Assembly: GCF_900176135.1 (NCBI RefSeq)
Contig: NZ_FWWW01000091.1
Span: forward strand, 227,542-291,541
Origin: Hymenobacter roseosalivarius DSM 11622
GTDB taxonomy: Bacteria; Bacteroidota; Bacteroidia; Cytophagales; Hymenobacteraceae
DNA length: 64,000 bases
Direction: 5' to 3'
Shown piece by piece: positions 35,836 to 43,832 of this stretch. How positions within the stretch are numbered: position 1 is the first letter of the stretch; the number at the start of each line of letters is the position of its first letter. The notes beneath the pieces were generated by a model. It had not been told where the DNA came from. It worked only from the letters and a program-made list of their open reading frames with translations, and did no database searches. A program made the position numbers and the translations under genes.

Positions 35836-36799
35836 TTTCACGCACTGCGAGTCTATCTACTGGGTGTTCACCCAGCTCTGCAACGACAAGTGCGACCATT
35901 GCTACAACAGCTCCGGCCCGCAGGGCACGCGCATCAGCGTGCAGGATTGTTTTCGCATCATCCGTAATCTGCCCGAGCGCGTGGACCGGCTCATTCTCTC
36001 GGGCGGCGAGCCGCTGGCTGACCGCGTGAAGCTCTATTCCATTCTGGAAGCGCTGCAGGCGAAGTACCAGGGCCGCACCCAGATTATGCTGCAAACCAAC
36101 GGCGACCTGCTCACGCCCGAAATCCTGGACCTGCTCATTGCCAAGGGCGTCACGCGCTTCGACATTGCCAGCATCGACCGCTACCACAAGGCGGCCGGCG
36201 CCCGCCTGATGACCCTGGCCGACCTCTTTGAGAGCCGGGGCGTGAACGGCGACGACCACGACCCGCTCATCGACAAGGAGCACCTGCTGGTGGAAGGCCA
36301 CCGCCTGAGCTGGGGCTACTGGGGGGCCACCGAGGACATGTGGCTGGGCGGCAACTGGGCGCGGGGCCGGGCCCTGGAAAAGGACATCTGGCTGCGCGAC
36401 CCTACCCATAACTTCTGCGCCATTCTCTCGGGGGCCAAGGGCTTTCTGGGCGGTACGGAGCTGCCGCAGGAAATCAGCATCCAGCTCTGGAAAATCAACC
36501 CCTGCTGTCCCGGCACCAAGTTTCCGCTCGGCGATGCCCGGCAGGAAAAGGTAGCCGACGTGCTGCTGCGCGCGTCGAAGTCCGAAATCATGCAGCGCCT
36601 GAACGAGGGCGACCCCTGGAAGATGGGCGAGTCTATCGGCGTCACCGAGGCCCACGCTCTGGCCCGGGGCGAGGAGTTGCAGAACGTGTGCCGCTGGTGC
36701 GATGAGTTTTTCGAGCAGCACTTCGAAGGACCCATGCTGCCGCTGGCCGCGCCCGTCCCGGCTGCAACTTTCAGCACTCCCGCGGCCGGCGCGGCCTAA
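35825..36799 (+). CDS. Radical SAM protein linked to importer block
   Basis: 324 aa from ATG 35825, inside the end of the ATPase gene. The iron-sulfur motif is Cys19-x3-Cys23-x2-Cys26 (QLCNDKCDHCYNSS) and the SAM-binding GGEP motif is in DRLILSGGEPLADR. Further Cys clusters occur near the C-terminus (INPCCPGTKF and NVCRWCDEFF), which could ligate an auxiliary cluster as in SPASM-like enzymes. The middle part (EDMWLGGNWARGRALEKDIW) has an RGRA segment typical of SPASM proteins. It does not look like the ArsS enzyme of arsenosugar pathways that I know. Substrate unknown; it probably acts on the compound brought in by the importer. Confidence 0.85.
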   Translation: MKPDFTHCESIYWVFTQLCNDKCDHCYNSSGPQGTRISVQDCFRIIRNLPERVDRLILSGGEPLADRVKLYSILEALQAKYQGRTQIMLQTNGDLLTPEILDLLIAKGVTRFDIASIDRYHKAAGARLMTLADLFESRGVNGDDHDPLIDKEHLLVEGHRLSWGYWGATEDMWLGGNWARGRALEKDIWLRDPTHNFCAILSGAKGFLGGTELPQEISIQLWKINPCCPGTKFPLGDARQEKVADVLLRASKSEIMQRLNEGDPWKMGESIGVTEAHALARGEELQNVCRWCDEFFEQHFEGPMLPLAAPVPAATFSTPAAGAA

Positions 36800-37563
36800 A
36801 GCTTGTCCTGCCGAATCAACCGCCGGTACAGCTCCACCAGCCGGGGCTGCGACACGCCCAGCCAGTAGAGCCCGGCCAGGAGGGTGAATACCGCCTGCAG
36901 GCGAAACACGCCGTTATCCAGATACTTGCGGGCCGAGGTGGTGACGGCACGCGGCAGCACCCGAAACGGCCCGCACGCCTGCAGCCGCCGCACGATTTCC
37001 TGGTCCTCCATCACCAGCAGGTCCTCGCGGAAGCCGCTTATCTGCGCAAACAGCTTGCGCTGCACGAACAGGCTCTGGTCACCGAAGCGCACCAGCAGCA
37101 GCGGCAGGCGGGTGCACCAGGCGCTGAAGCGCAGAAACCAGTGCCCGTGGTCGAAGGCCAGGCGGTAGCAGCCGCTGCCGTAGCCCTGCCGCCGGGCCCG
37201 CCGCAAGTCAGCCAGGAAGCCCGGCGGGGGGTAGGAGTCGGCGTGCAGGAAATAGAGAATGTGGCCACTGGCCTGGCGGGCTCCGTAGTTGAGCTGGGCG
37301 GCCCGGCCCTTGCGTGGGCTGCGCACCACGGTAGCACCCGCCCGCCGTGCCAGCTTCCGGGTGTCGTCGGTACTGCCCCCGTCGGCCACGATAATTTCCA
37401 GGTCCGGCTCATCGGCCGTGGTCCGTCGCAGGTACGCCAGCAGCTCCCCGATACCGGATGCTTCGTTATAGGCCGGAATGATGATGCTGACCGTCGCCAA
37501 TGCTGCGCCCGCTCCGCCGGGGACACGGGACAGCAGCGAGGGAACGGGGGCGGTATGCCACAT
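36796..37563 (-). CDS. TIGR04283-type family 2 glycosyltransferase
   Basis: 255 aa. GT2 core near the N-terminus: VSIIIPAYNEASGIGELLAYL, EIIVADGGSTDDTRKLA, SPRKGRAAQLNYGARQASGHILYFLHADSYPP (HAD in place of DxD) and FGDQSLFVQRKLFAQISGFREDLLVMEDQEIVRRLQ. These are hallmarks of the family NCBI calls TIGR04283 arsenosugar biosynthesis glycosyltransferase, named from context. The gene is convergent with the radical SAM gene, the stops overlapping by 3 nt (36797-36798 shared), and marks the right edge of the block. A short hydrophobic stretch near residue 225 (FTLLAGLYWLGV) may touch the membrane. Confidence 0.85.
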   Translation of the reverse strand: MWHTAPVPSLLSRVPGGAGAALATVSIIIPAYNEASGIGELLAYLRRTTADEPDLEIIVADGGSTDDTRKLARRAGATVVRSPRKGRAAQLNYGARQASGHILYFLHADSYPPPGFLADLRRARRQGYGSGCYRLAFDHGHWFLRFSAWCTRLPLLLVRFGDQSLFVQRKLFAQISGFREDLLVMEDQEIVRRLQACGPFRVLPRAVTTSARKYLDNGVFRLQAVFTLLAGLYWLGVSQPRLVELYRRLIRQDKL

Positions 37564-37867
37564 ATATCAGCTTTGGGGAGGAGGGGGTGACAACGCCCTG
37601 CTCACGCCCGCTTTTCGGCATTAAGAGCGAATGGCAGGACTTTTCAGCATATTGCTTCTGCCCGGTGTACGCCCGCTCGGCGCGGGGCGTTGCCCGGCCG
37701 AACAAACAAAAGGGGGCCGGGTAGCAAGGGCATTTATTCCGCATCCAACCACAGGTTGTCAGACAACTTTTTTGTGAGCCGATGCTAATTCATGCTTTTT
37801 TCTGTAGAAGCTGTTTTTAGCAGGTCGACAAGCTCAGCAGGACGTTCTGAGTATTTTTTCTGAATTT

Positions 37868-37918
37868 CTCAACAGTCACTGGAAGCACCTCTTAATGAGG
37901 CTTCCGGTGACTGTTGAG
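37868..37918. repeat. Long palindrome (51 bp)
   Basis: CTCAACAGTCAC at 37868-37879 is the reverse complement of GTGACTGTTGAG at 37907-37918. The inner GGAAGC...CCT/AGG..CTTCC bases extend the stem. It has no T-run on either side. It lies in the gene-poor stretch 37564-37961 between the glycosyltransferase and the small membrane-type ORF, and may be a REP-like element. No other feature was recognised in the stretch. Confidence 0.55.
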
Positions 37919-37961
37919 CGGCCGGCCAGCCCAAAATTCCGTATAGCGTAGCCGCTGCTCT

Positions 37962-38207
37962 TTGGCAGTTATTTTATCATCTCTACTCCCTTTCCCTAAG
38001 GATATTTTCCTGCGTTTGATTGCTTCTCCCGGGGGCCGGGTGGCCCGCGTGGCCCTGGGCACCGGCCTGATTAGTAAGGGCCTAGCCCTGGGCCGGAAAG
38101 GCTGGGCCTTGTCGGCGCTAGGGCTCGTGCCCCTCGCCATGGGCGCTAGTGCGCGTTATCTTGGGGCCCGGGCCCGCCGATTCAGACCAGTAGTCGGGGT
38201 CGCATAA
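37962..38207 (+). CDS. Small DUF2892-like protein, start uncertain
   Basis: 81 aa if started at TTG 37962; no good ATG is available. The pattern RLIASPGGRVARVALGTGLISKGLALGRKGWALSALGLVPLAMGASARYLGARA resembles the compact YgaP-like DUF2892 fold (N-terminal GR.R...G, helix, GW.L...GLVP). It has no conserved Cys. Weak support: isolated, non-ATG start, short length. Confidence 0.4.
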   Translation: MAVILSSLLPFPKDIFLRLIASPGGRVARVALGTGLISKGLALGRKGWALSALGLVPLAMGASARYLGARARRFRPVVGVA

Positions 38208-38257
38208 TAGTTAGGACCGAAAAACTACTGTCATGCTACTCGGTCGGCTGGGTTTTA

Positions 38258-38283
38258 GCCGGCCCAGGTTTGCGTGGGCCGGC
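38258..38283. repeat. Stable hairpin between small ORF and helD-like gene
   Basis: GCCGGCCCA (38258-38266) pairs with TGGGCCGGC (38275-38283), loop 8 nt. There is no T-run after the stem on either strand, though four T precede it on the plus strand. It lies beyond the 3' end of the minus-strand helicase gene and could stabilise or end its transcript. Confidence 0.45.
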
Positions 38284-38373
38284 CGTCTAGCAAAACGAAT
38301 GTTTCGACGCGACTTCTGGACCGGGCTTTTATCAAGGCTACCACTGCTGCAAGTAAGTTGGGGCCAATGCGCT

Positions 38374-40419
38374 TTAGGCGGACAAGAATGCGGTGATAGC
38401 CCCTGAGTAGGTCAGCGTCAGCTGGTGCATGGCCCGGGTGCACGCCACGTAGAGCATACTTTTATCGACCTCCGTTTTATAATTCTGGGCGGAGGCGAAG
38501 GGCACAATGACTGCATCAAACTCCAGTCCCTTCGCCAAATGGGCCGTGGTAATGATGATGCCTTCCTTGAAGAGTGTGGACTCATTGGTGAGCAGGTAAA
38601 CGCCGGAGGCTTCCAGTGCCCGATGCACCTCCACTGCCTGCCGCAGGGTTTTGCAGATGATGCCCAGGGAATGATTCTCGGAGCCGGGGAAGGTTGTAAT
38701 CATCCGTTGGATGGCTTGCAGCTCCTCTTCGTTGTTAGCAAAGCGCGCCACGACGGGCTCCTGCCCGTGCCGTTCCAGGGGAATGATGCGCGGGTTTGGG
38801 GTGATACGCTGGGTGAAGGCCGTAATCTCGACGGTGGAACGGTAGCTGCGGTACAGTTTCACTACATCGGCCTGCGAGAAGACGCGTTCGATGGTTTCGG
38901 CGGACGAAGCGCTGTATGGATTCACCGTCTGGCTGACATCGCCCAGAATGGTTTTTCGGCACAGGAACAAGCGGGACAGCACAGCATATTGCACGGGCGT
39001 ATAATCCTGCATCTCGTCTACCAGCAAATGCTTCACGTGGTCGTAGGCGGTGATGCCTTCCAGGCGCAGGCGCAGGTAAATTAGGGCAAAGACATCCGCG
39101 TATTCCAGATGCAGGCGGTAGTCGATGCGGAATAGTTCGGGTTTACCAACCCAGCGATAAAAGTCCCGGTAGAGGTCCAGCACTTGGTGGAACTTGAACA
39201 TACGCGGAATTGCCTCCCCAATCATGGCTTTCTCCTGCCTGGTTAATTTCCGGCGAGTGGCGTCCCGCACGTAAGTCCGCACATCCTCGGCGACCAGCGC
39301 AAATCTTTTGAGGAGCGGAACCCGATGGTAGGTTTTGTACCTGGCCAGCAGGAACGGCAAGGGGACGATGATGTTGCCGACCCGCAGCTCGGTAACCGTG
39401 AAGTAGGTATTCTCAACATAGATAAGGTATTGGTTCAGCTGGCTGAGGAATTCAAACGACGATTTGAACCGGATACGCTCAATAAAAGCCGCGTTGTGAT
39501 TGTCCAGCAGCGCGGATACCTGTTCGAAGAAGGTCTGGAACGGGTACTTGTGGTCGAGCAAATCGGCCGCCAGCTCTTCCATGCCCAACTCGGGAATGTG
39601 TTCTTCCCCCAGCTCGGGCAGGACGTTCGAGATGTAGTCGGCGAAGACTTTATTGGGCGAAATAATGAGCACATCGTTGGCCGCAATGGTCTCCCGGTAG
39701 CGGTATAACAGAAACGCAATCCGGTGCAGGGCGATCGAGGTTTTGCCCGAGCCAGCCACCCCCTGAATGACCATCACCTGTGCGGTTTCGTTGCGAATCA
39801 CCGCGTTCTGGTCCCGTTGGATGGTCGCGACGATGTTCTTCATCTTATCGTCGGAGGACTTAGCCAGCTCGCGCTGCAGCACATCGTCGTGAATGTTCAC
39901 GTCGTTTTCAATCATGAACTCCAGGCGGCCGTCCCGGATTTTGTACTGCCGTTTGAGGTCGATGGTGCCCTGAATCAATCCGGAAGGGGTGGTGAAGGAG
40001 GCTTCCCCCAGCTCGAAGTCGTAAAACATAGACGAGATAGGGGCCCGCCAATCGTAGATGAGGTTCTGGCGCTGCCGCTCGTCTATGAAGGAATACACCC
40101 CGATGTACACGGGCAATTTCCCTTTCCCCTGGGGGGCAAAATCGATGCGGCCAAAGTACGGGGATTGTCCCAGCTTGAGGAGTTTACGTTTTCGGCTAAC
40201 GGCGGCTTCGCCCGTAAAAGCCATGCGGTCAATGGATTGGCCGGCCGCCACCATGTCGGCATCATCCATACCGGATTGGTGCTCATGGATGTACTGCTTT
40301 TTCTCCCGCAGCTCATCGGAAGACTGCCTGACGGCACCGTCTATCCGCCGAATGGCCAGCGTCAGTTTCTCCTTGATTTCTTCCAGGTATTCTTTTTCTT
40401 CTTGCTGCGTTGCGTTCAT
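38374..40419 (-). CDS. helD: HelD-type UvrD/Rep superfamily helicase
   Basis: 681 aa. The N-terminal coiled-coil-like arm (residues about 1-60, EEKEYLEEIKEKLTLAIRRIDGAVRQ) and the motif YFGRIDF...YIGVYSFID...YDWRAPISSMFYDFE match HelD, which removes or recycles stalled RNA polymerase. Walker A is GVAGSGKT at 220-227 with the HR following. Motif II is VDEMQDYTPVQYAVL, motif III is TILGDVSQTVNPYS, and C-terminal motifs are TTAHLAKGLEFDAVIVP and YVACTRAMHQL. The frame is intact. The gene stands alone and is most similar in layout to Firmicutes-type HelD; the exact role in Bacteroidota is not settled. Confidence 0.88.
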   Translation of the reverse strand: MNATQQEEKEYLEEIKEKLTLAIRRIDGAVRQSSDELREKKQYIHEHQSGMDDADMVAAGQSIDRMAFTGEAAVSRKRKLLKLGQSPYFGRIDFAPQGKGKLPVYIGVYSFIDERQRQNLIYDWRAPISSMFYDFELGEASFTTPSGLIQGTIDLKRQYKIRDGRLEFMIENDVNIHDDVLQRELAKSSDDKMKNIVATIQRDQNAVIRNETAQVMVIQGVAGSGKTSIALHRIAFLLYRYRETIAANDVLIISPNKVFADYISNVLPELGEEHIPELGMEELAADLLDHKYPFQTFFEQVSALLDNHNAAFIERIRFKSSFEFLSQLNQYLIYVENTYFTVTELRVGNIIVPLPFLLARYKTYHRVPLLKRFALVAEDVRTYVRDATRRKLTRQEKAMIGEAIPRMFKFHQVLDLYRDFYRWVGKPELFRIDYRLHLEYADVFALIYLRLRLEGITAYDHVKHLLVDEMQDYTPVQYAVLSRLFLCRKTILGDVSQTVNPYSASSAETIERVFSQADVVKLYRSYRSTVEITAFTQRITPNPRIIPLERHGQEPVVARFANNEEELQAIQRMITTFPGSENHSLGIICKTLRQAVEVHRALEASGVYLLTNESTLFKEGIIITTAHLAKGLEFDAVIVPFASAQNYKTEVDKSMLYVACTRAMHQLTLTYSGAITAFLSA

Positions 40420-40591
40420 CCCGGGCGGTGCTTGGAAATGGACCTCAAAGGTGACCTCAAATTTCGGTTTGGCGAAGCTTTTTGCTCATTGGAGCATGGC
40501 AATGCGGGCGTAGTCGCCGCCGCGGCGGTATTCGAGCCCCGCCAAGCCGAAAAATGCTTCCTGGTGCAGGTTCAGGTAGCCGTGCATATCC

Positions 40592-41763
40592 TTAAGCTGA
40601 CATAGGGTGAGCGTTGTAGGCATAGCGTAGAGGGAAAGTGGTGGGGTAGATAGAACGCAAGAGCGGTTTCGGAGTCTGTGTACGTTCGAGTGAGTAGCGC
40701 GAACTAAAAGTCCGCGCTACGCTACAGTGACGACGAAATTGCTCTGGCCTATCGCGCCAGCTGAAGCGGCCGGGAAATGGTGGGCCGCTCAGCTGGGGCG
40801 GGCCGCGCACAGCTGCGCTGTCCGCTTCCACGGGCGGGCAGTGCATGCGTCGGCGGATAACCAGCGCCGAAAGTACCGTGAGCCCGCCAATGGCCGCCAG
40901 CGCCGATGGAAGCCCGAAGGCATCGGCCAGCAGGCCGGTGAGCAGCGCCCCGACGGCATAGCCCGCGTCGCGCCAGAGGCGGAAGATGCCCACGCTACGC
41001 GCCCGCTGCGGCGCCGGGGCGTATTCGGCCACGGCGGCCAGAAATGTGGGATAGACCAGCGCCGTGCCCGCGCCGAGCAGCGCCGCCAGCAGCAGAAACA
41101 CCGGGTAAGATGAGGCAAACAGCATGGTCAGCAGCACGGCGCACGGCCGGTGCCTGCGCCGCTTCCAGGGCCACGTGGGCGCGGGTGTCGCGCACCAGCA
41201 GGCTGCCCAGCAGGCCCAGCACCGCCAGGGCGATGCCTAGGTAGAACGGGTAGGGCCGCAGGCCGTATTCGGTGGCCAGCCAGCCCGAGGCGAAAGCCGT
41301 GGCCGCCACGGCCAGGTAGCCGGCCGACTCGTTCAGGCCCATGGCCAGTCCGCGCTGCTTCGGGCCCACCAGGTCCATCTTCATCACCACCGTGCTCGAT
41401 CAGGCCAGGCCCTGGTTGAGGCCCAGCAGCACGTTAGCAAAAATCACCCAGCCCCAGCTCGGCGCCCAAAGCAGCAGCAGCGGCACGGGCAGCCCGAAGA
41501 GCCAGCCGATAAACAGCAGGTTTTTGCGTCCCACCTTGTTGGCCCAGGCCCCCGCGTAGTAGTTGGCGGCGGCTTTGGTGAGGCCGAAGACGACGATGAA
41601 CGCGAGAATGGCCGTGCGTGCCACCAAGTGAAACTCCTGCTCGGCCAGCCGGGGCAGAATGGTGCGCTCCAGCCCCACCATGCCGCCCACGAAGGCATTG
41701 ACGATAACCAGCCAGCAGGGTGAACTGCCAGGCGTTTTCGCGCAGGCCAAGCTGGATGGGCAT
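40592..41763 (-). pseudogene. MFS transporter, multiply disrupted
   Basis: From ATG 41763 (MPIQLGLRENAWQFTLL) a frameshift near 41715 leads into VNAFVGGMVGLERTILPRLAEQEF. That frame reads several helices and then stops at TGA 41400-41402, where GLAWSST would be expected (probable TGG to TGA). Similarity continues in the same frame (MKMDLVGPKQRGLAMGLNESAGYLAVA), and a second frameshift near 41130 moves to LLTMLFASSYPVFLLLAALLGAGTALVYPTFLAAVAEYAP. The real 3' end is probably near 40730; the open frame beyond it runs through a palindromic repeat. The PKQRGLAMGLNE loop is typical of MFS. Substrate unknown. Confidence 0.75.
40694..40720. repeat. REP-like palindrome
   Basis: GTAGCGCG-a-ACT pairs with AGT-c-CGCGCTAC around an AAA loop (one mismatch), followed at once by another gctac. 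Palindromes of this kind are scattered between genes in related genomes by my recollection. It lies in the decayed 3' end of the MFS pseudogene. Confidence 0.5.
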
Positions 41764-41831
41764 GGAGCAAGGAGGGAGGATTAGGTTAAGGGAGACAGCA
41801 GGTCATGCTGCCTGCGTTTGATGGGTCGTTG

Positions 41832-42025
41832 CGTTCTGGCGTCAACCTCACCCCCTGACCCCCTCTCCAAAAGAGAAGGGGCACCAGTTCGGCGCATATT
41901 CTAAACTAAAAGGACCCGCCGCAATGGTTCGGGCTGTTTTTGTCAACTGAAATTCTAACAGGAGCATTTCCGGTGCACCCTTTTTTTTGGAGAGGGGGTC
42001 AGGGGGTGAGGTTGACGCCAGAACG
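41832..42025. repeat. 41-bp perfect inverted repeat, 112-bp spacer
   Basis: 41832-41872 and 41985-42025 are exact reverse complements (the left arm reads cgttctggcgtcaacctc and on through cccctgaccccctctcc). The arms enclose AT-richer sequence without a gene. The right arm ends only 8 bp from the stop of the DsrE-like pseudogene. The C-rich core is like intergenic repeats I know from Hymenobacter-type genomes; the perfect arms suggest a recent or selectively kept palindromic element. Confidence 0.65.
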
Positions 42026-42032
42026 AAACAGC

Positions 42033-42567
42033 CTACGGATGCACCAGCGCCCAGCCCTCGGCCTGCCGGATAATCAGCTCGCCGTTGCCGGTGGGCACGA
42101 AGGAGATATAAGGCAGCATGTCGTCCTTGGTCAGCTTATGGGCCTTCATCGAGTTTTCGCACTGGGCCAGAATAACGCCCGCCTGTTGCAGGGCCAGCAC
42201 GTCGGCCTCGTAGGGCTGGTCTTTTTTGAACACCACCGTGCCGCCGCTGAACACCACTAGCTCCAGCTCGAGCTTGCCTTTCAGGCGCCGGGTCCTTCAG
42301 AGCGTTTTGCATGTTGCGCAGGGTCTGGTTGATGAGCTTGGGGTCGTTACTATCTAGTTGGTACACGGCCCGATATTGCTTTTTGGTAGCCGGTGCGCCC
42401 TGAAAAGTGGCCGCCTTCGCCGCCACGGCCGCGTTGGGCGGCGTCAGAGCAACTGCGGGAGCCGGCGGGGCCGCCGGAGGCGTAGCAGCAGGTGTGGTCT
42501 GCGCCTGGGCTGTGCCCATGGTGGCCCACAGGGCGGCGGCGGTGAGCAAGCGGGACAGGGAGTTCAT
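42033..42567 (-). pseudogene. Exported DsrE-family-like protein, frameshifted
   Basis: From ATG 42567 a signal peptide (LLTAAALWATMGTAQAQ) and an Ala/Pro-rich linker lead into YRAVYQLDSNDPKLINQTLRNMQNALKDP. One extra base near 42290 shifts the frame, and the domain continues as LKGKLELELVVFSGGTVVFKKDQPYEADVLALQQAGVILAQCENSMKAHKLTKDDMLPYISFVPTG to 42033. This is the DsrE/YchN-like fold with the conserved Cys in ILAQCENSM. It would be periplasmic if intact, about 175 aa. The porin remnant lies 20 bp upstream on the same strand, so the two formed an operon. Confidence 0.7.
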
Positions 42568-42586
42568 CGGCAGGCAGTTAGAGGGG

Positions 42587-42840
42587 TTAGAAATCATAGT
42601 TCACTATCAGGTTCAGCTGGTGCATGTCTACCTTGTTTACCACGTAGCGGGCCTCGCCGTAAGTGTCACCCAGGGAGGCTTTGTAGAGGTAGAGCAGCTG
42701 GCCCCGCAGCCCTTTCGCCCAACCGCGAAAGGGGTAGCTGAGGGAGGCGTTAAGCTGGCTGTACGAGGGCATGCCGTACTTGTTGAGGCGAAAAGCCCGA
42801 ACGTCGGGCAGGTAGTAGTGGCTAGTCCTTCCCCTTACGT
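42587..42840 (-). pseudogene. C-terminal remnant of an outer-membrane porin
   Basis: The last 75 or so residues read HYYLPDVRAFRLNKYGMPSYSQ, YPFRGWAKGLRGQLLYLYKAS and YGEARYVVNKVDMHQLNLIVNYDF, ending in the C-terminal Phe of outer-membrane barrels. This is the layout of an OprD-like porin end. Upstream of about 42840 the sequence no longer resembles the barrel, so the 5' part was lost, possibly by recombination with the repeat-rich region next to it. Confidence 0.6.
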
Positions 42841-43064
42841 CGGCCCAAGCGGCCCTACTCGTCAGCGGCTGCTTTTCCCTCAGCCTGAGCACGATAGACT
42901 TGATCACCTAAGCAGCAGACAAAAACGTCTGGTCATAATACCATTATTGGGATTTTGCGAGTAGCTTTACCCTTTCTTCCGCTTATACTTAAGGAGATAC
43001 AGCAGGCTTTCCTAGTCAGGAAGCGGACCCGAGGCATTCACCCGACTGGTCCCCTTTTTTGCTT

Positions 43065-43267
43065 ATGGAAAACCCTTACACCGCCCCATCCGGCGGGTGG
43101 CCCGCGCGGGCTAGGTCCGCCCCACTTGCCTACTTGCTGCTGGCCGGGCCCCTGCTACTATCCCACCCGGTGGGGGCGCAGCCAACCATCACCAGCACCA
43201 GCTCGGCAGCCAATGCCCGGGCCGCATCGGTTAGCGGGCCGGTTTCGGTCACTTTCAACCGAACCCT
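43065..43267 (+). pseudogene. N-terminal piece of a secreted adhesin-like protein cut by a MITE
   Basis: From ATG 43065 comes a signal peptide (LAYLLLAGPLLLSHPVGAQ) followed by PTITSTSSAANARAASVSGPVSVTFN, which resembles the mature start of secreted proteins in this lineage. At 43268 the 273-bp element begins and the reading frame ends inside it at 43320. No continuation of the gene is seen beyond the element. Confidence 0.5.
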
Positions 43268-43540
43268 GGGTGTTGTTAAACAAATAGGGGAAAACCTCCG
43301 ACCCGGCCGCACAGCCACCTAATTGTTGTAATTAGTGCTCTGGCTGACAATGTATTGCCTAGAATTAGGGCAAATCTATAGGCTTAGCGTTCGTTTTCGC
43401 TGATGGATTTCGCTAGTCTTGAGGGACGTACAAGATTCCCCGTTTTCAGTCCTATTAAGCAGTATGTGCACCTTATCAGAAGCGACCGTACTATTCAACA
43501 ACGGACCCGAAGGTTTTCCCCTATTTGTTTAAGAGCACCC
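43268..43540. mobile_element. 273-bp MITE-like element, copy 1
   Basis: The left end starts GGGTGTTGTTAAACAAATAG and the right end is its imperfect inverted copy ending at 43540 (...TTAAGAGCACCC). The interior has no gene but shares words with the element at 63695-63968 read in reverse (gcaccttatca; agtcttgagggacgt and agccttaagggacgt). No target duplication is evident. The stretch 43541-43832 after it holds no recognised gene, only the upstream region of the dehydrogenase-like gene. Confidence 0.7.
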
Positions 43541-43832
43541 AAATTTTGTCTGCCGGTTCCTAACCACCGACCTGCGAGGCACTCTATCACGCGGCTGATC
43601 TAGCCCAGCGCCCGAGCCGCGACTATGGCCAGGTACCGGCGCTGGGCGGAGCAGTCTTCTGTTTATTCAGCCTGTGCCGCCTTGCTTATAACTAATAGCA
43701 GGCGCTGAGATCCTGCTTGGCCCAGGCGCGTTCCCGCTCCTTGCCAACCCCAAAAATTTAATTAAACTTAATGAAGCAGAGCGCGTACTCCCTTAGTCAT
43801 AGACTGTTATTCGTCACCAAACCCCCAAGCTC

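Noticed and set aside
27028..37563. Arsenosugar biosynthesis operon
   Set aside because: The two glycosyltransferases carry that family label, but ArsM and a recognisable ArsS are not visible in the window; the name would overstate the evidence.
37962..38207. Certain gene call for the small DUF2892-like ORF
   Set aside because: Kept only as a low-confidence feature because the start is a TTG and there is no operon partner.
40486..40623. 45-aa minus-strand ORF upstream of helD (MPTTLTLCQLKDMHGYLNLH...)
   Set aside because: A start and stop are present, but length, family and context give no support; it overlaps the decayed MFS 3' region.
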